Origin: Acidobacteriaceae bacterium dw_441
GTDB taxonomy: Bacteria; Acidobacteriota; Terriglobia; Terriglobales; Acidobacteriaceae
DNA: 64,000 nt
Assembly: GCA_018449715.1 (NCBI GenBank)
Contig: JAAVVA010000001.1
Span: 806,001-870,000 of the forward strand
Direction of reading: 5' to 3'
Positions 1 to 8,928 of this stretch are shown piece after piece; position 1 is the stretch's first letter; every line of letters begins with the position of its first letter. The position numbers and the translations under genes are program-made. The notes beneath the pieces were generated by a model. That model did not search any database, was not told the DNA's origin, and saw only the letters and a program-made list of their open reading frames with translations.

Positions 1-93
1 ATATCGTATCTCGTAAAAGCGGTATGAATGGAGCATGGGTGTGGTCATTTCCGTTCAATACGAGCGGTTTCGGAAAGACCCAATAGCCCCTCA

Positions 94-169
94 TCTTCGA
101 AGGGATGCAACGAAGGAGTGCAAACTCTATTTCTTGCATCCCTTCGGCGTTCTTGCATCCCTTCGAAGA
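94..169. repeat. Inverted and tandem short repeats in gene-poor left edge
   Basis: A 17-base arm (TCTTCGAAGGGATGCAA, 94-110) has a perfect inverted copy at 153-169. A 16-base direct repeat (TTCTTGCATCCCTTCG) occurs at 131-146 and 150-165. Further TGCAA and ATGCAAG fragments follow to about 195. The stretch 1-339 otherwise holds no coding region I can support. The 61-residue reading frame at 28-213 consists mostly of these repeats and looks like chance. The arms could form a long hairpin or be degraded copies of an interspersed repeat. Confidence 0.6.
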
Positions 170-339
170 GGTGCAACTCTCCAAAGAGATGCAAGCTAAG
201 TCCTTTATATTAGCAAGAGGTGCATATAAAACTGTTAGACAGGAGCGATCCGCCTCTTCGTAAGCGATGGCTAGCTAACAGGTAGGTTGGACCTCGTTTT
301 ACGCCACTCTCCCGGCTCAAAAATCATCCGATCCACAGG

Positions 340-513
340 TCAATCTTGTAGTTTGACGAGCAATTTCGGTGTAATTGCTATCGCGTGAATCAAGTCCGCT
401 TTGTCATCATAAAAACGATAGAAGCCCTCGGAAGCGGTAAAAGAAGTTGCTTTCAGAATATGCAGTGGCAGATAACCAGCTGAACCACCATCGAAAATAT
501 GAAAAGTTTTCAT
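340..513 (-). CDS. Small hypothetical protein, 57 residues
   Basis: I do not recognise this product. The frame opens at an ATG (511-513 on the plus strand) behind GAGG with a 4-base spacer and runs 57 codons to TGA. The start reads MKTFHIFDGGSAGYLPLHIL, and the rest is a mix of hydrophobic, aromatic and acidic residues (FYRFYDDKADLIHAIAI) with no signal peptide or membrane span. Its composition looks more like a real soluble protein than random frame translation. It lies alone in AT-richer DNA beyond the 3' end of tRNA-Glu, so it may belong to accessory DNA. A chance frame remains possible. Confidence 0.4.
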   Translation of the reverse strand: MKTFHIFDGGSAGYLPLHILKATSFTASEGFYRFYDDKADLIHAIAITPKLLVKLQD

Positions 514-663
514 AACGCCTCAAGACTAGCAAAACGCTAGATTTGGGCAAATGAAATTATGAAAAATAGCCCCAACATGGGAAGCGAATAGACGCACCGT
601 CTGAACGCAAGTGCGAATTGATTCCGCACTGAAGCGCGTAACGTCTGAGCAAGGCTAAAAACT

Positions 664-685
664 CTATGACGTACCTATGACGTAC
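664..685. repeat. Perfect tandem 11-base repeat
   Basis: CTATGACGTAC occurs twice with no gap (664-674 and 675-685). It lies between the small gene and the 3' end of tRNA-Glu. It could be a protein-binding direct repeat or simple slippage; nothing nearby decides this. Confidence 0.6.
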
Positions 686-733
686 GAGCTTCTACTTTGT
701 TGGACTATTTATCTGTAACTTGCTGATTCTATT

Positions 734-811
734 TGGCGTCCCCGACGGGATTCGAACCCGTGTTATCGCCGTGAAAGGGCGGTGTCCTGGGCCGGGCTAG
801 ACGACGGGGAC
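734..811 (-). tRNA. tRNA-Glu (UUC)
   Basis: Read on the minus strand, the gene starts GTCCCCG and ends CGGGGAC with discriminator G, and an encoded CCA at 736-734. The T arm contains the standard GGTTCGAATCC. The anticodon loop CTTTCAC gives anticodon UUC (glutamate). The acceptor stem has 7 perfect pairs. A possible promoter lies upstream on the minus strand near 835-860 (TATAGAAT-like). The 3' end faces the gene-poor DNA at 1-733, the usual orientation for element insertion at a tRNA, but no attachment-site duplicate was seen. Confidence 0.95.
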
Positions 812-929
812 GCTCCGGGAAGGATTGCTTCTATTTCTCTATTCTATACCGTATCTCCCGATTGAGCACGTCGCCGGGGTGGTTCTTGCTGTGGATTCGC
901 GGCATACTACAAAGAAACCCGCGATCAGC

Positions 930-1625
930 ATGCCTACTCCCCAACGCTACAAATATCTCGATGCCCTGACGACAGCCTTCGTCGTCATTCTTCTCGTTTC
1001 CAACCTCGTCGCTCAGAAGGTCTGTCAGATCGGTCCCTTCGAGGTCAGCGGAGCCATTCTCCTCTTTCCCATCACCTACATCTTTGGAGATGTTTTCACC
1101 GAGGTCTATGGCTTTGCCGCCTCTCGCCGAGCCATCTGGCTTGGCTTCTTCGGCACAGCGCTTCTTTACGTGATGGGAAGCATTACCATCGCGCTTCCTC
1201 CTGCTCCCGGCTGGCACAATCAGCAGGCCTTCGCAACTGTCTTCGGATTCATCCCGCGAATCCTCGCCGCGAGCCTGATCGCCTTCTGGGCCGGTGAATT
1301 TGCCAACTCTTACACGATGGCTCGCCTCAAGCTTTTGACCGAAGGCCGCATGTTGTGGACCCGCACCATCGGCTCAACGGTCGTGGGGCAAGCGGTGGAC
1401 ACGATTCTGGTCATATCGCTTACCTTCGGAGGGATCGTACCCCTGCGCGGCCTGGCAAATATGATCACGACCGGCTATCTCCTCAAGGTCGGTTACGAGG
1501 TTCTGGCAACGCCTCTGACCTACATGGTGATCCATGCTCTCAAACGCGCGGAAGGAGCAGACGCCTTCGATCGTCACGAGAGCTTCAATCCCTTTTCCTT
1601 CACCCAGGGCAGCGCCAAAGAATAA
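930..1625 (+). CDS. yhhQ: Queuosine precursor transporter (YhhQ/VUT family)
   Basis: This is an integral inner-membrane protein of the VUT/YhhQ family, which takes up queuosine precursors (preQ0/preQ1 or queuine) for tRNA modification. From the ATG at 930 it has 231 residues, the usual family length, with about six hydrophobic spans. Recognisable blocks are VILLVSNLVAQK in the first span, the FPITYIFGDVFTEVYGF segment and GQAVDTILV near the C-terminal spans. The open frame reaches back to 825, but that extra 35 residues crosses the probable tRNA-Glu promoter and does not resemble the family, so 930 is preferred. No strong ribosome binding site precedes it. The gene is tail to tail with ligD, 4 bases apart. 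Confidence 0.85.
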   Translation: MPTPQRYKYLDALTTAFVVILLVSNLVAQKVCQIGPFEVSGAILLFPITYIFGDVFTEVYGFAASRRAIWLGFFGTALLYVMGSITIALPPAPGWHNQQAFATVFGFIPRILAASLIAFWAGEFANSYTMARLKLLTEGRMLWTRTIGSTVVGQAVDTILVISLTFGGIVPLRGLANMITTGYLLKVGYEVLATPLTYMVIHALKRAEGADAFDRHESFNPFSFTQGSAKE

Positions 1626-1629
1626 GTCT

Positions 1630-4323
1630 TCAGAGCGACAGCTTTTGTCTGACTCCGTTCATCTCGCTCCACGGATCCTTCTTCAGCCGCTTCTTCCACT
1701 CCACGAAGTTGGCTACATGAAAGGCCGGCCTCTCTGTGGTTTTTCGCAGCTCTGCCCAACTCAAAGGCATTGAGACAGCCATTCCCGCCCGTGCTCGCGG
1801 CGAGTAAGGTGCGACCGCCGTAGCCCCCCGTTCGTTCCTCAGGTAATCGAGATAGATCTTCCCCTTGCGCGCAGACTTCGTCATCGTCGTTAGGTAACGT
1901 TGTGGAGCAGCTTTCTCAATCGTCAGCACCAGCTGCCGCGCAAACTCCTTGATCTCGGGCCACGCATGTCCCGCCACAACAGGAGCGACGACGTGGATGC
2001 CTTTTCCGCCCGTCGTCTTCACAAAGCTCTCCAACTTCCACTCCTTTAAGCGCGCGCGAACCTCTTCCGCTGCATCGACAACCTCCGTCCACGCTAGAGT
2101 CTCGTCAGGATCGAGATCGAAGATCACACGATCCGGATGTTCAATGTCATCGTTCTTCGATCCCCACGGATGAATCTCCAGCACACCAAGCTGTGCCAGC
2201 GCTGCAAGCGCCTCGCGGGTGTCGAGTGTGATGTAAGGCTCTACCTTCCCGTTCTTATCGGCAATTTCCACGCTGCCGATTCCCTCGGGAAGTGTTGAGG
2301 TCACATGCTTCTGAAAGAAGCATTGGTTCCCCGTGCCATCCGGACAGCGCACCAGGCTGACTGGCCTTCCCGCGATGTGAGGAAGCATCCATTCCGCGAT
2401 CTCCCAGTAGTAATCCGCAAGCATTTGCTTCGTCGTGCCCGAGCTTTCATCCAGCACCTTCTGCGGATGCGTCAGCCGCACCGGAACATGCTCCACGCCC
2501 GACGACGCCCTCTTCGCCGCAATCGACTCGCTCGCATGACTACGATGCGTTGCGGCCTTCACCCGCGCACTCCTCGGGCCAATCGAGATATCCGGCTCCT
2601 CACGCACAACCTCCTTCGCCTGCTTGTCTTCGCGAAGTCCGAGGAAGGCAGCCTGCCGCACCAGATTATCCGCAGTCCATGTCGCGAATCTTACCTGTGC
2701 CACCATCTCCGGATTCACCCATCGCGCTCCTTTGGCAGCATCGGAGGGAAGACTCGCAAAGGGACTCTTCTTCAACTGCTCCAAATTCTCCAGCTTGTCG
2801 CGCAGGATACGATGCGTCTTCTGTGTAAATCCCGTGCCGGTGCGGCCTGCATAGATCAGCTTTCCCTCGCGATAGTAGCCAAGCAACAGTGCTCCTACGC
2901 CACGGATACCATTCGTTGGCAACGTATATCCTCCCACGACGAACTCCTGTTCGTGCAGGCATTTCATCTTCAGCCAGTCCCGCCCGCGACCTGAAAGATA
3001 CACTCCATTCGCTCGCTTCGAAACAATCCCTTCCGCCTGCAGCTTGCACGCCTCATGCAGAAGCTTCTCTCCTCCTGTCTCGATATGTTCGCTCAACTGG
3101 AGCAAATCTCCATTTGCTCCCTTCAGCACGAGCCTCAGCAGTTCCTTCCGTTCCCACAGCGGAAGCTCTCTTGTATCGCGTCCTTCCAGGTGCAGCAGGT
3201 CAAATGCAAAGTAGGTAAGCGTGCGTTGAGCGCCTTCCTGCATAGCAGCCTGCAGATCGGCAAAGCTGGTCGTTCCGTTCGGAGCCACAACGACCACCTC
3301 GCCATCCATCGTCACCTTATCGACCGCGAGCCGCGCAATCTCCGCAGCCACCTCCTGCATACGAGGCGTCCAGTCCAGCCCTGTCCTCGTCAGCATCTGG
3401 ACACGCTCGCCGTCCTTCCGCGCCTGCATACGATACCCATCGAGCTTCAGCTCGTGAAGCCACCCCTCGCCTGAAGACGGAACCTCCGACATCGAAGCCA
3501 GCTGCGGAGACACAAACGCAGGCTGCTTCTCCGCGGGAAGCTTTCGTATCGTTTTTCTCAGATCATCCGCAGCAGCATTGGAATTTCCATCCTTGCGAAA
3601 CCATGCCTTATCGGACGAGCGCGTCTCCTTCGAGTTCCACACGTGATCTTCGCTACGCGCAATCTCTTCAATCGATCTTTCTGTGACTACACTGTCCGGC
3701 TCTGACTCCGTCACCGCAGCCTCATCACGCGGCCGCTCGAACTCATCATGCTCCTTGATGAGCAGCCAGTTAGGCTTTTTCTCTTTAGCCCATTTACCGC
3801 CCATGCGGATCAGAGCCCACTTGCCCTTCAGCTTCGTCCCATGCAGCACAAACTTCAGGTTTCCATCGCGCAGCCCGGCATCGACGTCGGTGTAACCTGC
3901 CTGCGGCTCCCATGTCCCCTGGTCCCACAGCATCACGGTTCCGCCGCCGTACTGACCTTGAGGAATAATCCCCTCGAAGCCGCCGTACTCCATCGGATGA
4001 TCTTCCACCTGCACAGCCAGCCGCTTGTCGCCGGTGAAGTAGCTCGGTCCCTTGGCAACGGCCCAGCTCTTCAGAACGCCGTTCCACCCCAGCCTGAAGT
4101 CATAGTGCAGATGCGAAGCCGCGTGCTTCTGCACGCAGAAGGGAAGTCCTTCGTTTGTATTTTTTTTCTTGTGCCCGCCACTCGGCTCGGCCGTAACGCT
4201 GAAGTCTCGCATCGACCGATAGCGAGCAAGCTGCTCATCGATTGCATCGGCGGCCGTGCCTGTCGCAACTCTCTTCCGTGAAGTCTTCGCAGCCTTCTTG
4301 GGTGCAGCCTTGGAACCCGCCAT
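1630..4323 (-). CDS. ligD: Multifunctional ATP-dependent DNA ligase LigD
   Basis: LigD repairs double-strand breaks by bacterial non-homologous end joining together with Ku. The 897 residues carry three domains in the order phosphoesterase, ligase, polymerase. The 3'-phosphoesterase (about 55-195) has H71, H73 and D75 in HLHYDFRL. The ATP-dependent ligase (about 280-575) has nucleotidyl lysine K293 in ELKLDGYR. The AEP-family polymerase/primase (about 610-890) has the metal-binding FDLDPDE and the TTGGKGIHVV motif. The N-terminus is Lys/Arg/Ala-rich and probably disordered. The gene follows ku on the same strand, 47 bases downstream, so the two are probably cotranscribed. All three catalytic centres look intact. 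Confidence 0.95.
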   Translation of the reverse strand: MAGSKAAPKKAAKTSRKRVATGTAADAIDEQLARYRSMRDFSVTAEPSGGHKKKNTNEGLPFCVQKHAASHLHYDFRLGWNGVLKSWAVAKGPSYFTGDKRLAVQVEDHPMEYGGFEGIIPQGQYGGGTVMLWDQGTWEPQAGYTDVDAGLRDGNLKFVLHGTKLKGKWALIRMGGKWAKEKKPNWLLIKEHDEFERPRDEAAVTESEPDSVVTERSIEEIARSEDHVWNSKETRSSDKAWFRKDGNSNAAADDLRKTIRKLPAEKQPAFVSPQLASMSEVPSSGEGWLHELKLDGYRMQARKDGERVQMLTRTGLDWTPRMQEVAAEIARLAVDKVTMDGEVVVVAPNGTTSFADLQAAMQEGAQRTLTYFAFDLLHLEGRDTRELPLWERKELLRLVLKGANGDLLQLSEHIETGGEKLLHEACKLQAEGIVSKRANGVYLSGRGRDWLKMKCLHEQEFVVGGYTLPTNGIRGVGALLLGYYREGKLIYAGRTGTGFTQKTHRILRDKLENLEQLKKSPFASLPSDAAKGARWVNPEMVAQVRFATWTADNLVRQAAFLGLREDKQAKEVVREEPDISIGPRSARVKAATHRSHASESIAAKRASSGVEHVPVRLTHPQKVLDESSGTTKQMLADYYWEIAEWMLPHIAGRPVSLVRCPDGTGNQCFFQKHVTSTLPEGIGSVEIADKNGKVEPYITLDTREALAALAQLGVLEIHPWGSKNDDIEHPDRVIFDLDPDETLAWTEVVDAAEEVRARLKEWKLESFVKTTGGKGIHVVAPVVAGHAWPEIKEFARQLVLTIEKAAPQRYLTTMTKSARKGKIYLDYLRNERGATAVAPYSPRARAGMAVSMPLSWAELRKTTERPAFHVANFVEWKKRLKKDPWSEMNGVRQKLSL

Positions 4324-4370
4324 CTTCGCTCCCGGACCTCAATCCGGCGTCCTGCGAGAGAGAAGTCCCG

Positions 4371-5321
4371 CTACGCCGACCGCCGCTTGCCTGTGGACTT
4401 CGCCTTCACCAGCGAGATACCTTTCTTCTCTTTGGATGCGGCAGGGGATGCCGCCGTCTTCACGGATACCGAAGGCTTCTTCCTTCCGCCCGCACTCTCC
4501 TCCGCATCCTTGCCGCCCACGCTCTTGCGCAACGCATCCATCAGGTTGATCACCTGTCCCCGACGTGGTGCCTCCACCTCATCCTTCGGCACAGGAGCAT
4601 TCTTCACCTTCGCCTCGACCAGTTCGCGCACCGCCGCTTCGTATTGGTCTTTGAATTTACCCGGATCGAACTTCGCAGCCTTGCGCTTGATCAGCTCCAT
4701 CGCCAGCTCCAGCGAGTCGGCATTCACCGCAACCTTCTTGATCTCCTTGAAGTACTCCTCCGGCTCGCGCAGTTCTTCCTGGTAGCGCATGGTGTAACCC
4801 ATCATGCCACCCAGCTTGTCGTCGTCCGTCGCTGTGATGGCGAAGACATGCTCGCGCCCGCCAAAAGCGATCTTCCCCAGAGCGGCCTTCTTCGTCTTCT
4901 TCAACGCCGCCCGCACCACGGCAAAAGCCTCCGCCTGGCTGTCGTCCTCAGGAACGATGAAGTAAGGCTTCTCCATGTACTCAGGATTCAGCTCACTCAC
5001 ATCGACGAACTGAGAAACCTCAATGGTGTGTTTCGAAGGAACCCGCAGCTCCTCCAGCTCCTTTGGCTCGATCACGACATACTCGCCCTTGCGGTATTCA
5101 TACCCCTTTACGATGTCGTTTTTGTCCAGAGCCTCAGCAGCCTCGCCGGGATTATCCTCCACCGCGCTGGCCGCCACCTTCTGGTGCCGCACCCGTTCGC
5201 CTGTCTTCCGGCTGATCTGGTGGAAGCGAATCTCATTCTTCGCCTCGGTTGCCACAAACAGCTTCACCCCAAACGACACCAGAGAAATCTGTACCTGCCC
5301 GGACCAGTAAGGACGCGCCAT
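4371..5321 (-). CDS. ku: Non-homologous end joining protein Ku
   Basis: Ku is the homodimeric ring that binds DNA ends and recruits LigD. The product starts MARPYWSGQVQISLVSFGVK, the standard bacterial Ku beginning. This ATG at 5321 has GAGGTG 6 bases upstream, so the longer frame back to 5507 is not used. The protein has 316 residues: the Ku core to about 260 (including KTGERVRHQKV and the VIEPKELEEL region), then a Lys/Ala/Ser-rich tail of the kind that contacts DNA or LigD. It is the first gene of the ku-ligD pair. The upstream interval to 5521 contains no gene I can support. Confidence 0.95.
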   Translation of the reverse strand: MARPYWSGQVQISLVSFGVKLFVATEAKNEIRFHQISRKTGERVRHQKVAASAVEDNPGEAAEALDKNDIVKGYEYRKGEYVVIEPKELEELRVPSKHTIEVSQFVDVSELNPEYMEKPYFIVPEDDSQAEAFAVVRAALKKTKKAALGKIAFGGREHVFAITATDDDKLGGMMGYTMRYQEELREPEEYFKEIKKVAVNADSLELAMELIKRKAAKFDPGKFKDQYEAAVRELVEAKVKNAPVPKDEVEAPRRGQVINLMDALRKSVGGKDAEESAGGRKKPSVSVKTAASPAASKEKKGISLVKAKSTGKRRSA

Positions 5322-5521
5322 GCAAAACACCTCATCGGAATGGTCCTTCTCCCGCCGCAAAAGTCGGCGCGAAAGACCTGCCTTCTCTTCAGACTTCCCA
5401 CGATATGCCCAGGGATGCCAGCGTTTCCACAACATTTTGTGGCCGACTCGCCGAGCCACCACCAATGCCGCAGTTGCGCGGAGCACCCCCGTCATCCTGT
5501 GTTTCACATGCAGGCAACCGG

Positions 5522-6292
5522 CTACGCGAACCGCAGCATCACCTTGCCAGCGCGCGCAAAACGAGCCTCCACCAGTGCTCCGGAGGTCGCAGGAGTATTC
5601 CCAGTCCAGCTTCCCGTCGTGATCCAGTCGCCCTTTTTCAACCCCTCCGTGCGGCTAGCCCCTTCCGTGGCGAGCCAGGGGAGCAGACGCATCAGGTCGC
5701 CCGCCGTGTTCGATCCCGTCCTCTCCACCCGCACGCTGCCGTCAATCGTCAACGTCACCGACTCCTGCGCAAAGTCGATGCTCTCCCAGCCCGGCACCGC
5801 ATCGCCGTACACGAACCCTCCATGCATCGACATATCCGCAACCGAGGTCAGCTTCGTCGCCTCCTTCGGATCAATCAGCGCTGTCTCCAGCACCTCGATC
5901 GCCGGATGCATACTCTCAATCGCAGCAACGACTTCATCAAGCTTGTACGGCGTCTCCCGTGGAGGAAGATCGGCACCCAGCTTGAATGCGATCTCCGCCT
6001 CTGTTCCGCGATACCGATGTGTAATCCCGCTCATCTCGCATCCGTTGCACGTCATCCACGCCGCAGGCATGGGAGCGAACGAAGGCGTAGCCTCGGGAGT
6101 CGGCGCGCCCACCTTCCACCCTCCGATGGCCCCGAACGCCAGCGCCATCCTGTCCTGGACAAAGTAAGCCTCGTCCAGCGTCACCGGCCTCAACTCTTTC
6201 GGCAGGTCGGCAATGGGAGTGTTCGTTCTGCGTGCATCCAGCAGCAGATCGGCTGCCTGGATCAGGTCTTTTTCTCTCGCGGCGGTAGTCAT
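5522..6292 (-). CDS. 2-keto-4-pentenoate hydratase / FAH-family enzyme
   Basis: The protein belongs to the MhpD/XylJ branch of the fumarylacetoacetate hydrolase superfamily, which hydrates 2-hydroxypenta-2,4-dienoates or decarboxylates related keto acids in aromatic meta-cleavage pathways. It has 256 residues, normal for the family. Recognisable segments are GGWKVGAPTPEA near 58-69, RGTEAEIAFKLG (metal-binding acidic residues near 95-105), HPAIEVLET near 130 and the C-terminal GDWITTGSWTGNTPATSG loop. No other ring-cleavage genes adjoin it, so the substrate cannot be inferred. It stands alone between ku and the divergently transcribed msrP. Hydratase versus decarboxylase is not decidable here. 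Confidence 0.8.
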   Translation of the reverse strand: MTTAAREKDLIQAADLLLDARRTNTPIADLPKELRPVTLDEAYFVQDRMALAFGAIGGWKVGAPTPEATPSFAPMPAAWMTCNGCEMSGITHRYRGTEAEIAFKLGADLPPRETPYKLDEVVAAIESMHPAIEVLETALIDPKEATKLTSVADMSMHGGFVYGDAVPGWESIDFAQESVTLTIDGSVRVERTGSNTAGDLMRLLPWLATEGASRTEGLKKGDWITTGSWTGNTPATSGALVEARFARAGKVMLRFA

Positions 6293-6450
6293 GGCTGTCA
6301 GTTTGCTCCTTCTTCGTCCGATTGCGCAACTTCATGATTCCACAGTGCCAAAAAATGATGGGACGTTACCTTTCTTTCTTCCGGCAATCCAACCTGTTGT
6401 CGGTGCTTCTTCTTCGTTTAGTACGATGCACCTGAGAGGGAAGTGAAACC

Positions 6451-7434
6451 ATGCTGCTCCGCGTCTCTGAAAGCCTGCGCTCCATCCTTCGCTCTTCGGA
6501 CATCACCCCGCAGGCCTCCTTCGAACGTTTCCAGCAGCAGCGCCGCCGGCTTCTCACCGGAGCCGTCACGGTCGGCGCGGGAGCCATCGCCGCCAGCCGC
6601 CTGTCTGTCCTCTTCGATCCCTCCCCTGTACACGCGCAGTCGTTTGCGAGCCAGCCCAGTAAATACACCGTCTCCGAAAACCAGACACCCTTCGCCAAGG
6701 CCACGCACTACAACAACTTCTACGAGTTCGGCACCGACAAGAGCGACCCCGCGCAGAACGCCCACACCCTCAAGACCCGCCCCTGGACCGTTCAGGTCAC
6801 TGGCATGGTTAAGAAGCCCCTCACGCTCGACATCGACACCCTCCTCAAGTACCGCCCCATCGAGTCCCGCGTCTACCGCCACCGCTGCGTCGAGGCCTGG
6901 TCGATGGTCATCCCCTGGGACGGCTACTCCCTCTCCGAGTTCATCAACCTCTGCCAGCCTCTCCCCAGCGCGAAGTACGTGCAGTTCGTCACGCTGGTCG
7001 ACCGCAAACAGATGCCCGACCTTCCCGGCGGCTACGACTGGCCTTACTCCGAGGGCCTTCGCCTCGACGAGGCTATGAACCCCCTCGCGCTTCTCACCTT
7101 CGGCTGCTACGGACAGGTTCTCCCCAACCAAAACGGCGCTCCTATCCGCGTCGTCATGCCGTGGAAGTACGGCTTCAAGAACGCGAAGTCCATCGTCCGC
7201 TTCCACTTTACCGATAAGCAGCCCCATACCACCTGGAACGAGATCAACTCGCAGGAGTATGGTTTTTACTCCAACGTCAATCCACAGGTTGACCATCCCC
7301 GCTGGACCCAGGCCCGCGAGCGCCGCATCGACAGCTCCGCCTTCCCCCACACCATCCCCACACAAATGTTCAACGGCTACGCCGACCAGGTGGCCAGCCT
7401 CTACAATGGCATGGACCTCAAGCGTTATTACTGA
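6451..7434 (+). CDS. msrP: Periplasmic methionine sulfoxide reductase, molybdopterin subunit MsrP
   Basis: MsrP (YedY) is a Tat-exported molybdenum-cofactor enzyme that reduces methionine sulfoxide in oxidised periplasmic proteins. The 327-residue product has a twin-arginine signal (RRRLLTG at 31-37, then a small-residue hydrophobic stretch). The sulfite-oxidase-type fold follows, with the Mo-coordinating cysteine at about 146 in [11 protein letters not shown]. Other family blocks are [15 protein letters not shown] and the [14 protein letters not shown] segment. It is followed 22 bases later by the heme-b membrane partner MsrQ, giving the standard msrPQ pair. A possible promoter (TTGTCG, 16 bases, TAGTAC) lies at 6397-6424. 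Confidence 0.94.
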   Translation: MLLRVSESLRSILRSSDITPQASFERFQQQRRRLLTGAVTVGAGAIAASRLSVLFDPSPVHAQSFASQPSKYTVSENQTPFAKATHYNNFYEFGTDKSDPAQNAHTLKTRPWTVQVTGMVKKPLTLDIDTLLKYRPIESRVYRHRCVEAWSMVIPWDGYSLSEFINLCQPLPSAKYVQFVTLVDRKQMPDLPGGYDWPYSEGLRLDEAMNPLALLTFGCYGQVLPNQNGAPIRVVMPWKYGFKNAKSIVRFHFTDKQPHTTWNEINSQEYGFYSNVNPQVDHPRWTQARERRIDSSAFPHTIPTQMFNGYADQVASLYNGMDLKRYY

Positions 7435-7456
7435 TCGCGACGGTCACCCCCTGCAA

Positions 7457-8164
7457 ATGTCGAAACGCACCATATTTCTTCTCAAGATCGCCACGCACCT
7501 TCTCCTCCTTGCGCCCACCGCATGGCTCGTCCACTTCTACACCTCGGGCGCGCTTGAGCTCGATCCCGACCCCGTCGCCTTCATCACCCACTTCACCGGC
7601 GACTGGGGGCTCTGGACCCTCCTCGCCTCCCTCGCCATCACGCCCTTGCGCCGCCTCTCGCCGCGACTCGCGTGGCTCATCCGCTTCCGTCGTCTCATCG
7701 GCCTCTACGCCTTCTTCTACGCGACGCTGCATCTCGCAACCTACGCCTTCCTCTTCTCTGGATACGACTTCGCCACTGCCCTCGAAGGCCTCCGCTCCGG
7801 CCACCCCGGCGCACTCCTTGAGCAGTGGAAGCTCATCTGGCCTGCCATCTGGGACGATGTTCTCAAGCGCCGCTTCATCCAGGTCGGCTTCTTCGCATGG
7901 CTCATCCTGCTCGCGCTGGCTGTCACCTCGCCGACCTCTGTCCTGCGCGCTATGGGAGGCAAGCCGTGGCAGCGCCTCCACCGCCTCGTCTACGTCGCGG
8001 CCATCGCCGGAGTGATCCATTACTGGTGGCTGGTGAAGACCGGCGTCCGCACCCCATGGAAGGTCACCGCGGTCCTGGCGGTCCTCCTCGTCGCGCGCAT
8101 CGCCTACACTGCGGTCAAGCGCTTCACGAAGCCCCGGCAAACTGTTTCCGCGGCACGAAGCTGA
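7457..8164 (+). CDS. msrQ: Heme-binding membrane subunit MsrQ
   Basis: MsrQ (YedZ) is the cytochrome-b-like inner-membrane protein that passes electrons to MsrP. From the ATG at 7457 it has 235 residues with about six hydrophobic spans, matching the family. Candidate heme-ligand histidines are in FYATLHLATYAFL, in WQRLHRLVYVAAIAGVIHYW and in the second of that pair. The open frame extends back to 7259 inside msrP, but the extension is a shadow of the msrP coding sequence. The gene lies 22 bases after msrP and is almost certainly cotranscribed with it. Confidence 0.92.
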   Translation: MSKRTIFLLKIATHLLLLAPTAWLVHFYTSGALELDPDPVAFITHFTGDWGLWTLLASLAITPLRRLSPRLAWLIRFRRLIGLYAFFYATLHLATYAFLFSGYDFATALEGLRSGHPGALLEQWKLIWPAIWDDVLKRRFIQVGFFAWLILLALAVTSPTSVLRAMGGKPWQRLHRLVYVAAIAGVIHYWWLVKTGVRTPWKVTAVLAVLLVARIAYTAVKRFTKPRQTVSAARS

Positions 8165-8301
8165 CATTGCATCACACGCTGGCCTCGGTTGCCCCCAACC
8201 GCATCATGCAGATGCATCCCTCACCACGCTCGCGATGAGAAGCCCCGACTTTCAACTCCGCTGAAGACCTCCTACACTGTTGTTGTCAGGGGAGGGAAGC
8301 C

Positions 8302-8877
8302 ATGAAGAAAAACATCGACCGTCGCCAGTTTGCCGCAGGGCTCGTCGCCGCGAGCATCGCTGCTCCTGCCCTCGCCGCCGAGACCGCCCCAGACCAGCTT
8401 CACCTCAAGCCGAACGGCTGGATGCCCAACAACGTCTTTCCCGTCCTGCTTTATCGCAAGGCTCTCCCGGTCACACCCAACCTCGCCGACACGATGGAAC
8501 GTCTCTTCACGGAGAACGGCTGGCCTCCGCAATGGCGCAACGGTGTCTACACCTTCCACCACTACCACTCCACCGCGCACGAGGTTCTTGGCTTCGCCGC
8601 CGGTCATGCCGAGATCATGCTTGGTGGAGAGAAGGGAACCGCCATCACGGTGCAGGCTGGAGACATCGCCGTTCTCCCCGCCGGGACTGGACACTGCCGC
8701 ATCTCCGCCTCCGACGACTTCCTCGTGATCGGAGCCTATCCTCCCGGCGAAACCTGGGATATCTGCCGCACCGCGCCCACGCCCGAAGTCTTCGCTCGCA
8801 TGAGCCGCGTCGCCTTCCCCGCCTCCGATCCCGTCACCGGCAAATCAGGGGCTCTCCCAAAGCTCTGGACCGCCTGA
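8302..8877 (+). CDS. Exported cupin-domain protein
   Basis: This 191-residue protein has an N-terminal export signal of Tat type (DRRQFAAGLVAAS, followed by an Ala-rich segment ending near APALAA). The mature part holds a single cupin barrel: YTFHHYHSTAHEVLGF supplies the first-motif histidines and glutamate, and GDIAVLPAGTGHCRI forms the second motif with its histidine. Cupins of this kind bind one metal ion, but the reaction is unknown. GGAGG with a 6-base spacer precedes the ATG. A possible promoter (TTCAAC, 16 bases, TACACT) lies just upstream. It is a single-gene unit convergent with the next oxidoreductase. Confidence 0.75.
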   Translation: MKKNIDRRQFAAGLVAASIAAPALAAETAPDQLHLKPNGWMPNNVFPVLLYRKALPVTPNLADTMERLFTENGWPPQWRNGVYTFHHYHSTAHEVLGFAAGHAEIMLGGEKGTAITVQAGDIAVLPAGTGHCRISASDDFLVIGAYPPGETWDICRTAPTPEVFARMSRVAFPASDPVTGKSGALPKLWTA

Positions 8878-8928
8878 GCCGATCGACTGTCGGACGCCTT
8901 CCTTCGCCACTCCCTTCAGAACTTGTCA

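Noticed and set aside
28..213. 61-residue plus-strand reading frame at the left edge
   Set aside because: It is made mostly of the ATGCAA/CTTGCATC repeats and has no family resemblance or ribosome binding site.
831..1217. Long minus-strand frame opposite the YhhQ-like gene
   Set aside because: Charged low-complexity translation with no family match; a shadow of the real transporter gene.
4242..6167. 641-residue plus-strand frame opposite ku, ligD and hydratase genes
   Set aside because: Very long but Arg/His/Leu/Pro-rich and crosses three confident minus-strand genes; a GC-rich antisense shadow.
6418..7365. 315-residue minus-strand frame opposite msrP
   Set aside because: Gly/Val/Glu-rich shadow of msrP; no family resemblance.
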